DNA of 64,000 nt from Homarus americanus (Eukaryota > Arthropoda > Malacostraca > Decapoda > Nephropidae), in assembly GCF_018991925.1 (NCBI RefSeq), contig NW_024756463.1:425017-489016 (forward strand), in the 5' to 3' direction. Made by a program: the position numbers and the translations under genes. The notes under the pieces are model-generated. The model had not been told where the DNA came from. It searched no databases and saw only the letters and a list, made by a program, of their open reading frames with translations. Shown here in pieces: positions 34,737 to 44,199 of the stretch (the stretch's first letter is position 1; each line of letters opens with the position of its first letter).

Positions 34737-35028
34737 CTGAGGTACACCGACATCTGTGACCTTGTACTCTGACGCCGCCTCTCCTCTTTCTTTGTCTTGA
34801 TGACATAGACTATAATATGCTGCTCTATATTTATCACAAATTACGGCGACTATTACCTCCCGGTCTGTTATCATGTAGATATACAGAAGCATAATGTCTC
34901 GGAAGGGCGTTTTAAGGAGGGCGGTGGTAGTGAAGGTGGTTGTGGAGGACGCCCGCGGTAGCTTCCCACTCCGGCATGCAGGACCGGCAGGGGTGAGGAC
35001 GCCCCAAGGATACAGGGTCACGGGCACG
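34737..35028 (-). CDS. candidate minus-strand exon, ectodomain-like module
   Basis: Acceptor AACAG precedes 35,028 (phase 2, one leading base) and a strong GTGGGT donor follows CAG at 34,737 (phase 0 exit). The frame is open throughout and richer in GC than its flanks. Features in order: VTLYPWGVLTPAG, a Thr-rich STTTFTTTALL, then FRDIMLLYIYMITDREV, VICDKYRAAYYSLCHQ and YKVTDVGVPQ. By eye the R-[DN]-I-[IM]-L-L-Y-x-Y motif and SL-C-HQ match the plus-strand exon at 56,027 (RNIILLYTYI; SLHQ). LYPW also occurs in the exon at 57,992. This suggests an inverted paralogue. The product is unknown. Confidence 0.35.
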
Positions 35029-35283
35029 CTGTTATTACCGCTAATACTACCATTATCCGCCCTCTACTGAATCACCTGATGTAACAGTACAGTAACTCCT
35101 CTTAATTACAGTCTCACTACTTAAACCTCCAATTTTTAAGTTCACTGACTCGGCAAAGTGTTGCTGAGTGTTTCTTGTACACGTGAGCCCTGGCTTAACT
35201 GTGATACATATTACACGGTAGACAGTTCACTGACAGTAATATTTCTTTGCATTTCACTGTTTCTGTCAACACTATATTTAACA

Positions 35284-35420
35284 TAAACACACACACACAC
35301 ACACACACACACAAATCGAAACCCATTCCCCAATTATGTAACTGTATATTTTCAGCCTTCTGGCTACTATGCTCTTTCAATAAACCGGTAATTATTATTA
35401 TTATTATTATTATTATTACA
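35284..35420 (+). mobile_element. jockey-like LINE 3' tail
   Basis: After a (CA)n run comes CCAATTATGTAACTGTATAT, TTTTCAGCCTTCTGGCTACT and CTTTCAATAAACCGGTAATT, ending in (ATT)n. This is the 3' UTR end of the LINE family at 38,102-38,445; only the tail survives here. Confidence 0.75.
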
Positions 35421-35424
35421 AACG

Positions 35425-35903
35425 CACGCAAGGGCCCACACATCAACCATCACATTGAGCCCCAACACACTCCAGGTTGTGGACTCCACCAAGCTCCTCG
35501 GTGTTACTATAGATAATAAACTGAAATGGAAAACACACACCAGTACAAGTGTCAAATCTTCATGCTTTCGTCTCCAGCCTCCTCCGTTGTCTCAAGTTCT
35601 TCACAGTTCCCGCGCCCGAGCTCCTCGGTGCTCACTTAACATTCATACTTCCTAAGCTCACCTATGCCTCCCCTGCCCGGTCTTCTTCCTTAAATGCCAC
35701 ACAGCGAGGAGTCCTAGAAAGAGTGCAGAAAAGGGCAAGCGAGGTTATTCTCTTCCCCTCCTACTCCACGGAAGGCGCTCAGTACACTGACCCTCTCATG
35801 TCTCTCTGATCATCACCACGACCTTATATGTAAGTTTGGGAAACTACTACACCACCCGCACCCACCCGAGATCCCTCGTTCGCGAAGTGCTGTCCGACAC
35901 TAC
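35425..35903 (+). mobile_element. jockey-like LINE ORF2 C-terminal part (left half)
   Basis: Reads VVDSTKLLGVTIDNKLKW, then (after a frameshift) PAPELLGAHLTFILPKLTYA, SLNATQRGVLERVQKRASEV and LICKFGKLLHHPHPPE, ending SAVRHY. This is the usual C-terminal part of a jockey/CR1-group LINE polymerase. The frame stops abruptly at 35,903 and resumes at 38,102, because a second LINE is inserted there in the opposite orientation. Confidence 0.85.
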
Positions 35904-38101
35904 TACTACTGCTACTTTGCTGTCACTCGGAATCGAGTATGACGATCATCCAACTATGATACAATGATATGAGTTATTTAGGATGTCACCTTCGTTGATG
36001 AGTCCTGAGGTGACTAGAGAGGCAGATACGAGACCGGTAGGGTCGTCTACACATGTTGCACGTGTGGAGGGCTACATCTAGTGCGGGAGGGGCGGCGTTA
36101 GCGCTTGTCTGCCTCGGTATGCAGTCGGGATAGCTCGAAAGTATTGACACCATTTTGTGTGGTGCTCCACCAAGCGTTACGATGTGGAGTAATCATCTCC
36201 CAGGTGAGGGGATAGAATTGGCACTTTTTCAGGTTTGTCTTGAGACTATCATTATACCTTTTCAGTTGCCTGCCAGCGTTACGTTTATTATTGGTTAGGT
36301 GACTGTAAAGTAGCTGCTTTGGCAGCCTACTATCGTCCATGCGGGTAACATGGCCAGTCTAGCGTAGTTGTTCATGGATAATGGTAGTGTAAGGGGTTTG
36401 TATTCCAGTCCAATGATTGTTGGAACTGTGTTGTTCAGTGTTGAGTTTGTTCTCTGTATCTGAAGTAGATGTTGCTCATGGGTAGTTCGAACCGAGTCAT
36501 AGTGCGGGGTGTAACCGTATGGCTGGTCACTTGGCTCCCTTCCTCTGACCCAGTTGGTCGTCTGCTACCTACGAGTATTCCGTATTATTTATTATCGTTT
36601 TTGGTTAATGGTTCCTATGGTGTTATTGCGTTTTAAGGGAACCTTGTGTAATTTTTGTTAATTACTATGTATGTACAACTTAGTGTGTATGGATTGTGCA
36701 AATATAATAGCATGTTGACAGTTACTACTAAAATAATTTGACACTATTCTAAATGGACTGTATTGCTGCAGCATTTTTATTCATGGTCACGTTGGTGTAA
36801 ACTGCTGCACTGTCAGCCCTGTATGTCAGCACGCCAGCTAGGACACTGTCAGCCCTAGCCTCTGTGCTGTTCCTCCCGGCTCAGGTCCATTACAAAGTAC
36901 CTGTGCCGGTTAGGTGGATACTTGCTCTCCTGTAAAGTTGTTGAGAAGACGCCAATGTACCACCTGTGCCGTGTGTATATACAAGACCCCACGCTTGACA
37001 TCCAGTGTCTACACTCCCGAAATTTGTTCCGGCCGGCACTTCCATACCACATATGTTTATGTTGCTCTGTAAACATGTTTTGTTACAAATATCCATAATC
37101 TTGTTCAATATCCTTGGTGAAAGCAAAAGTGTTCCACCTGACAGTAATCTTCCCAGTGAACTCGGAGGATGGAACGTAGACAAAGTTGGTGAAAGTTTTC
37201 AAGTGCCTTGAGGTGCTTTCTGTATGTGACTGATGTCTCGCTGCCATATAGCAAGATGGGGAGGACCACTGTTCGATATACGTGCAACTTTGAAGATAAA
37301 TTCAGCTCCCTACAGCTGAAGACACGGGTACGGAGTCTGCCAAAGGCTTGAGATGCACATCTGATCCATGTTGAATCTCTTCATCGATGTCCGCGGTGGT
37401 GAACAGGTGGGAGCCGAGATACCGAAAGTGGGTAACTTTAGAGAGGGTAGTACCGTTAAGCTGGATGGATGGTGGAGGTGTGACCGAACCAGGGGCAGGC
37501 TGAAAGAGAATCTGAGTCTTACGCACATTCACCTCAAGGCCGAAGTGCGCATACGCATCTGCGTAGGTGTCCAGGATCTCCTGTACAGTAGGTCGCGTTC
37601 AGTTTGAACGACAAGGGTAAGGTCGTCTACATACTCAAGTTTAGTAATGGAAGCTGCCGACACCTTTGTTCCTGCTTGGAGTCGTCTTTTGTTGAAAAAA
37701 CCCTTCATCCAGTACTGGATGTCCACCCCACCGGCTAAATTGGCACTGGCACGAGTAAGGAAGGCAAACTAGAAAATGGAAAAGAAAGTTGGTGAGAGTA
37801 CACATCCTTGTTTTACCCCCGTTTATGATGGGGAAGAACTCATACTAGGTGCCATTGTGCAGGACACTGTCGTTCATGCCATCGTGGAGTTGCCTCACAA
37901 TGGAGATGCATTTTGGTGGGCAGCCAAAACGGCTGAGGGTCCGCCAGAGGGCTTCCCTGTTGATCGAGTCGAAGGCCTTGGTTAGGTCGATGAAAGCCAT
38001 GTACAGATCACGACGCTGTTCTCTGCACTTTACCTGTATCTGGCGGGCAGCAAAGATCATGTCAGTGGTGCCACGTGATGGTCTAAAGCCAGAATCTCTC
38101 T
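35904..38101 (-). mobile_element. LINE reverse transcriptase with C-terminal C2H2 finger, 5'-truncated
   Basis: Minus strand, right to left: SGFRPSRGTTDMIFAARQIQ, RDLYMAFIDLTKAFDSINRE (first catalytic Asp region), SKF/SRFGCPPKCISIVRQLHD, then LEYVDDLTLVVQ (the Y-x-D-D catalytic box), THFRYLGSHLF, VVLPILLYGSETSVTYRKH and HWEDY. After an apparent insertion it resumes at TGHVTRMDDSRLPKQLLYSH and KRNAGRQLKRYNDSLKTN, and ends with a C2H2 finger (CNMCRRPYRS...SHLRTH) and a stop near 35,985. A TGG-to-TAG change (W to stop) precedes TGHV, and there are several frameshifts, so it is dead. Its tail is a GTA/TAC trinucleotide run. An 8-bp duplication flanks the insertion. Confidence 0.9.
36390..37150. 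mobile_element. probable insertion inside the minus-strand LINE
   Basis: The LINE frame is recognisable up to HWEDY (about 37,150) and again from IIHEQLR (about 36,385). The 760 bp between does not read as LINE in any frame. It contains AT-rich sequence (36,580-36,760) and a stretch with CCGGCACAGGT-type words. I infer a nested element or filler; the ends are not defined. Confidence 0.45.
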
Positions 38102-38450
38102 GACACTACAACAGCATACGACCACATACTGATCACTATAAGGACAGCCCACTTCCAACCATTGTAGAAATCATTAACAACTCGTAATTAACTTGTGTGT
38201 TCACTCCCAGCCAATCTCACTTTTGTACTGTAACTATGCTGACATTCCTTGTTAAATGACACCTCTCCTCTTGTCATTATATATACTCTATGTACCACTT
38301 ATGTCACTTGTATATTTCTTATCAATCAAATGACCTAAAACCTGATTATGTAACTTCTATCATCTTTGTTCATTGTGTACGTTTAGCTTTTGGGCTGCCA
38401 TTTTGTTTCAATAAACCGTTAATTATTATTATTATTATTATTATTACACA
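38102..38450 (+). mobile_element. jockey-like LINE 3' end (right half of the interrupted copy)
   Basis: Begins GACACTAC, the same 8 bp as at 35,896-35,903, and continues HYNSIRPHTDHYKDSPLPTI, VEIINNS, stop. The 3' UTR ends TTTCAATAAACCGTTAATTA with a (TTA)n tail to about 38,446. It joins in frame with the left half at 35,425-35,903. Confidence 0.85.
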
Positions 38451-38717
38451 ATACAGTCGTCTTACAATACAAAAAAAACAAGACAAAAGAGTGTAATATC
38501 ACTTTCACTTGTCATCTTATGTAAAAACCCTATAACCCGGCCAGTGACGTCATGCACAAGCTGGCGAGATGACAGGCACTCGACCGACGAAGAAAGTTGA
38601 CGATTTCTTAAAGAATAAATCATAATCAGAGAATAAGAGGTAACGACTTTGTGGAGAAATGTTGAATCTGTTGAGGATTAAGAAATAGCCTTTGTCGTGA
38701 CGTGTGTGTTTGTGTAA

Positions 38718-38830
38718 TAATAATAAATAATAATTAACGGTTTATTGAAAAAGTTCTGCAGCCCGAAGGCTGAAAATATACATTGGGCATAAATGACTTA
38801 TTACATACATTGGTGGTTTAACAAAAGCCT
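38718..38830 (-). mobile_element. jockey-like LINE 3' tail, inverted copy
   Basis: The reverse complement reads TGTATATTTTCAGCCTTCGG then TTTTTCAATAAACCGTTAAT and an ATT-rich tail, the same end as the copies at 21.0, 35.3 and 38.4 kb. Only the tail is present, and it lies tail-to-tail with the copy 270 bp to its left. Confidence 0.75.
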
Positions 38831-38897
38831 TCATTAGAGAAAGGTAAAGGAACATACAGTGAACATACAGATTAATGTAGGTGTTGAACAGCAAAAA

Positions 38898-39290
38898 CGT
38901 AGTGTAGTAACTCCCTCCCAGATGGTGTTAGGAGGGACCTCACGTGGTGTAGTAGTTCCCTCACAGATGGTGTTATGAGGGGCCTCACGTGGTGTAGTAA
39001 TTCCCTCACAGATGGTGTTATGAGGGCCTCACGTGGTGTAGTAATTCCCTCACAGATGGTGTTATGAGGGGCCTCACGTGGTGTAGTAATTCCCTCACAG
39101 ATGGTGTTATGAGGGGCCTCACGTGGTGTAGTAATTCCCTCACAGATGGTGTTATGAGGGGCCTCACGTGGTGTAGTAATTCCCTCACAGATGGTGTTAT
39201 GAGGGGCCTCACGTGGTGTAGTAACTCCTTCACATATGGTGTTATGAGGGGCCTCACGTGGTGTAGTAATTCCCTCACAGATGGTGTTAT
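38898..39290. repeat. minisatellite, 45-bp unit
   Basis: Nearly nine highly similar copies of CCTCACGTGGTGTAGTAATT followed by CCCTCACAGATGGTGTTATGAGGGG-type sequence. CTCACGTG contains the CACGTG E-box palindrome in every unit. Because 45 is a multiple of three, frames stay open on both strands; they are not genes. The copies are very alike, so the expansion is recent. Confidence 0.95.
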
Positions 39291-39424
39291 ATGAGTGAGG
39301 TGTGGTTCCAGGCCTTCCTATCGTAGACGGATTAACACATCGCTGGTAGTTGGGTCTCACGGGCCGTTATCACTGGGTACCTGGGACCTCACTGTGTGAA
39401 AGGTCAACTTGGGTACCACTGTTA

Positions 39425-39655
39425 CTGTTGAGTTGTTCTCACTGACTTAAGCACTGTTCACCACTGTTCACCTCTGTTTAACACTGGTTCCATTTCTTTC
39501 CTAAATGAAATAGTAACTTCTGGCGTGAACTTGTTGATATTCCGGTGGGGAGGAGGGTTCAGGGGAGGGAGTTGGTATGGGCCAACATAACAGTTGACCT
39601 GGCTGCTCCGAGAGGAGCGCCAGGTACGTCTTGACCCTTCGGTGGTCAAGGATGT
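39425..39655. repeat. dispersed repeat family B, copy 1
   Basis: Shares ordered blocks with 60,945-61,170: AACACTGGTTCCATTTCTTT, GTTGATATTCCGGTGG, GGGCCAACAT and a final TCTTGACCCTTCGGTGGT. Same orientation in both copies. Identity unknown. Confidence 0.75.
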
Positions 39656-39685
39656 AGTGTGTGTGTGTGTGCGTGTGTGTGTGTC
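39656..39685. repeat. (GT)n microsatellite
   Basis: GT run with one GC interruption, attached to the right end of repeat family B copy 1. Confidence 0.9.
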
Positions 39686-39689
39686 CGTA

Positions 39690-40525
39690 GCTACTGGAAG
39701 GGAGAGGACAGTGAAGAAGAGACGATTAGACGGATGAAAGAAGTAATAAACATTAATTTATTCCCCGACAGACTTAACCCACAACAACAATCACCCTCGG
39801 CACACAAACACAGTCTTATGAATAAAGGAAATGTTATAAGACTAGAGATGTGTTGGAGTAGTGATAGCATGTGGACAGTACTCGGGAGAACAGGACGATG
39901 AAGTAGAGTGTAAGACAGTCTAGGTAAAGCTCACAGGCGCTGTTTATAGGTACTTGTAAAAACGCGTATAATATTCTCATTATTTCACCTTCATTAATAT
40001 AACGTAAATTATTCCGCTGGATATTATAAGCATTAGTGTTTGAGTGTGCACAAAGATCGTTTATCATTGATGTTTGAGTTGCAGGTGAGGGGCTGGCAGC
40101 TGGTCACTACTACTACACAACATTACAGCCTTTACGCCCTTAATGCACGAGTCATAAAGGCAAGCATGAACTTAGCATGCTTCCCAGATGGGCGCTGTAA
40201 ACGCTTCTGCGCTTCACCTTCCACAGGCAGTCTAAAAAAAAATCTTATAAGGCGCTGCCACTCCATAAACATCGCCAGGCCATGAATACCGTAGTAGGAG
40301 CTGGTGCTTGACCCTCCTACCTCCCTGTATTATTGTACACAAACATATTGAGTTAGTTATTCTGCACCTCACTCTCTCTCTCTATGAAGGAATGCTTACT
40401 GTAGTTGAAATTGGACTACAGTAATTTATTTTACATTACCCCCCCCCCCTTTGGTAATGATGATAAATGCCCTTTGTACTCGGCGGTCGGCCCTAAATCT
40501 AATTACAGTACATGTAAATTCGTCT
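39690..40525. other. unique sequence
   Basis: No exon, RNA gene or recognised element. A 9-base C-run lies near 40,441. Confidence 0.4.
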
Positions 40526-40529
40526 TAGC

Positions 40530-40760
40530 TCTGAGGTATAGAAGCTGTCGCCCACACAATAACCACACCCTGAGTTACCCAAGGAGTAGTCCAGGAAGAT
40601 CGGACACTCGCGAACTACAATGGCTAACGAATACCTCGAAATATCATCTTTCCATATTTAACATCAAGATATCCTATTACTGCTGGGTAGACGAGGTGAG
40701 TGACGGGAAGAAACAGTTGCTTGAGAGGCTAGTGTGCTAACCACTACATCACTTTCAATC
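40530..40760. repeat. dispersed repeat family A, copy 2
   Basis: Diverged second copy of the repeat at 26,612-26,980, sharing AAGCTGTC...ACACAATAACCAC, CAGGAAGATCGGACA and CAATGGCTAACGAATACCTCG blocks. The right end GTGCTAACCACTACATCAC, read in reverse, resembles a tRNA D-arm (GTAGTGGTTAGCAC), so a tRNA-derived SINE is plausible. Confidence 0.55.
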
Positions 40761-40856
40761 CTTCAAATTCTCTGACGACGAGCGTGTTCCAGTAATGTTA
40801 TTAGTGGTTGATAACGGAGAGAATTACAAAAACGATAATGAGTACTTATTTTTATT

Positions 40857-41195
40857 ATGAGTAACTTAGCTCTCGATGCTGCACACAGAAGGAACGAGAA
40901 CGACAAGATAAGGGCATATGGGGAGAGAATTCAGAACGTTGACCAAGGCAGATTCACTCCTCTAGTGTTCACAACCTCTGGTGGGATGGGACCAAGTGCA
41001 AGATGCTTCTACGCCAGATTCGCGGAGGTGATATCCGAACGGAAGCAGCAGCCCAGAAGTTATGTTACAGCCTGGATGAGATATCGACTGCCCTTCTCTC
41101 TCCTTAGGTCGGCTTTGCTCTGCCTCAGGGGAACGAGAACATCGGCCCCAAAGCCGACAACATGTGCAGATAATGACTATGAAGTAAGTCACTGA
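40857..41195 (+). mobile_element. C-terminal fragment of a retroelement polyprotein
   Basis: A clean 112-codon frame with RNENDKIRAYGERIQNVDQG, FTPLVFTTSGGMGPSARCFY and LRSALLCLRGTR. This TPLVF-T-GGMG...LLRSA signature is, from general knowledge, the C-terminus of retroelement polyproteins found in many invertebrate genomes; I cannot assign the family. No upstream polymerase is present, so it is a truncated copy. It has few disabling changes, so it is relatively young. Confidence 0.65.
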
Positions 41196-41199
41196 ATGC

Positions 41200-41690
41200 C
41201 GCATAGATCTGCAGCTCAACTAACTCAACACAGCCAGGATAGCTACTTATGTATTAGGATATTTAATATTAAGGTAATAAAATGGTGGCGAAGGTATGGC
41301 TATTAGGGGAGGCTGGTGGCCAATAAAAAATATTAAAAAAAGAAAAGAAAAGTAGTATCAGTAGTATCATCATCATCACCAGGTTAGGAAGGAAAGAAAT
41401 ATAAGCTTGTTGAAGGTTCCTCTTACCGACACTTTTTATATCTTGGCTACTGGGCGTGACAGACAGCCAGCCAACGTAACAAACACAATTACAGGGTCTT
41501 ACTGCGAGATAATTAACACACACTGTCTCTCTTATTGTGTGGGGTCTGTCTTGTCGGGAATTATGAGACAAAAATAAACAAGCAAGGCTGTCTTGCTGCC
41601 AGTCGAGTTTTGTTACACGATAAAGAAACATGACTCGTGATTACAGACAGATATTTTGATTTTTATGTCCTCTACCTTAGCCTGGGTTAA
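41200..41690. other. AT-rich sequence between retroelement fragments
   Basis: A minus-strand 120-codon frame exists (41,269-41,631) but looks compositional. No supported gene. Confidence 0.4.
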
Positions 41691-41694
41691 GATG

Positions 41695-42066
41695 AGTTTA
41701 AATATTTTTTATATAGCAGGGGAGATATGATAGAAGTATTTAAGTGGGTGAAAGGAATCAATAAAGGGGATATAGATAAAGTTCTTATAATATCCGAGCA
41801 GGATAGGACTCGGAGCAACGGATTCAAGTTGGATAAGTTTAGGTTTAGGAGGGAGATAGGAAGAAACTGGTTCACAAATAGGGTGGTGGACGAGTGGAAC
41901 AAGCTTAGCAACTTTGTAGTAAGTGCGGGAACTCTGGTAAGTTTCAAAAGGAGGCTAGATAGATTCATGGATGATAGAGAGTGGTAGTAACTCTCGACAG
42001 GAGCTGCCATGCACAGGCCAACCGGCCTACTGCAGACTCCCTATTTTCTTATGTTCTTATGTTGTG
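41695..42066 (+). mobile_element. CR1-like LINE ORF2 C-terminus, well preserved
   Basis: Intact frame DMIEVFKWVKGINKGDIDKV, RTRSNGFKLDKFRFRREIG, NWFTNRVVDEWNKLSN and SFKRRLDRFMDDREW, stop. A 3' end with GGCCAACCGGCCTACTGCAG and two TTCTTATG units follows. Same family as 10,803 and 23,133 but without stops over this part, so it is the youngest of the three. Confidence 0.9.
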
Positions 42067-42069
42067 GTC

Positions 42070-43060
42070 AACGTTGTGTCGTGGAGGACACCGCTGCCAT
42101 CCTTCCACACATCATTGCCCATAGTAACGGTACGTTGTCTCCGCCCTAACGTCACTCACCGACAGCACCATCACAAGTGTAGTATCTTACATGATTTAAT
42201 GGGAGAATGAGAAGCCACATGCTGACTCTTACCACGTGCCTAACACATTCGTGATTACACATTCCTAAACACATTCTAACTATGGTAAGAAGTAACATAA
42301 TATATAATGTATATATAATCAATAAAGGCAGCATATAAACATACACATATATAACAACGAGTTCCATGGAATAAAAATAATAATAAAACACATTCCTTTG
42401 TTATATTTCAGTGGACAGCCAACCATCACAACTCAGCCGGAAATAAACAACATAATTTATGGCGTGGGAGCTCCAGCCATGAGTCCTCCGTCCTTCCCTC
42501 ACCAGACAAGAGCTTCACCACACTCCGGCGTATAAGATCAGGGTGAAGGCCACACACACACACACACTACTATTGCGTCAGGAAACTTCATCGTTTAATC
42601 TCGACATTCCAACAATATAAACGAATCCACATGACTTTCACAAATGGAACTTTGACGAAGGCATATCAAGGAACTGCAGTGGGTCTTGCTTGATATTTAC
42701 CACCGCCATGACGGTGAAGAATACCTGGTGAATTCCTTGAAAGTACTATAACCTGACCAGTCCAAGACCAGTCAGTTTCTCTAATGACGTGAGATTGTCC
42801 GTGAATGATTATAATACCTCCCAAGACAGGAGTGAAAAACAAATCACCTTCACACCGTTATTCTTCACTATTATTTTTTCTCACAATTACACAAAAAATT
42901 ACACACAATTTAGAGTAAAAGTCAGAAAGTAGGAAGAAACGACAGCGGACGGTTGAATCTTTTAAATAATTCTTAAATGTTGAGCGGAAAAGAAAAATGA
43001 TTGCAGGTCGACGCAACTGTAAAAAAAACAAAAGAAGAGAAGGAATGTGATCTTTCTAAC
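42070..43060. other. unique AT-rich sequence
   Basis: A (CA)n run lies near 42,550. I see no exon, RNA or element. Confidence 0.45.
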
Positions 43061-43063
43061 CTC

Positions 43064-43092
43064 TGACCTGACCTGACCTGACCTGACCTCTC
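43064..43092. repeat. (TGACC)n pentanucleotide run
   Basis: Five tandem CTGAC copies immediately left of the 23-bp array. Confidence 0.85.
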
Positions 43093-43137
43093 ACAACTTC
43101 CGCTACCTCATAATTATTGTTAAGCGTATATGGAAGT

Positions 43138-44192
43138 GCATGGGACTGTGATATTAGTGTCAGTGTGATATTAGACTGTATGGGAGTGTGTTATAAGAGT
43201 GTATGGGAGTGTGTTATAAGAGTGTATGGGAGTGTGTTATAAGAGTGTATGGGAGTGTGTTATAAGAGTGTATGGGAGTGTGTTATAAGAGTGTATGGGA
43301 GTGTGATATAAGAGTGTATGGGAGTGTGATATAAGAGTGTATGGGAGTGTGTTATAAGAGTGTATGGGAGTGTGATATAAGAGTGTATGGGAGTGTGATA
43401 TAAGAGTGTATGGGAGTGTGTTATAAGAGTGTATGGGAGTGTGTTATAAGAGTGTATGGGAGTGTGATATAAGAGTGTATGGGAGTGTGATATAAGAGTG
43501 TATGGGAGTGTGATATAAGAGTGTATGGGAGTGTGTTATAAGAGTGTGTGGGAGTGTGTTATAAGAGTGTGTGGGAGTGTGTTATAAGAGTGTATGGGAG
43601 TGTGTTATAAGAGTGTATGGGAGTGTGTTATAAGAGTGTATGGGAGTGTGTTATAAGAGTGTATGGGAGTGTGTTATAAGAGTGTATGGGAGTGTGATAT
43701 AAGAGTGTATGGAGTGTGTTATAAGAGTATATAGGGAGTGTGTTATAAGAGTGTATAATAAGAGTAGAAGGGGAGTGTGATATAAGAATGTATGTGAGTG
43801 TTATAAGAGTGTGTGGTAGTGTGTTATAAGAGTGTGTGGTAGTGTGTTATAAGAGTGTGTGGTAGTGTGTTATAAGAATGTATAATGAGTGTTATAAGAG
43901 TGTGTGGTAGTGTGTTATAAGAATGTATATGAGTGTTATAAGAGTGTGTGGTAGTGTGTTATAAGAGTGTGTGGTAGTGTGTTATAAGAATGTATACGAG
44001 TGTTATAAGAGTGTGTGGTAGTGTGTTATAAGAGTGTGTTATAAGAGTGTGTGGTAGTGTGTTATAAGAATGTATATGAGTGTTATAAGAGTGTGTTATA
44101 AGAGTGTGTGTAGTGTGTTATAAGAGTGTGTGGTAGTGTGTTATAAGAGTGTGTGGTAGTGTGTTATAAGAATGTGTGGTAGTGTGTTATAA
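43138..44192. repeat. minisatellite, 23-bp unit with two sub-families
   Basis: About 45 copies. The left part (to about 43,790) uses GTGTATGGGAGTGTGTTATA-AGA with TTATA/ATATA alternation. The right part uses GTGTGTGGTAGTGTGTTATA-AGA with interspersed short AATGTATATGAGTGTTATA units. The left copies are nearly identical, indicating recent homogenisation. Confidence 0.95.
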
Positions 44193-44199
44193 TGGATGA

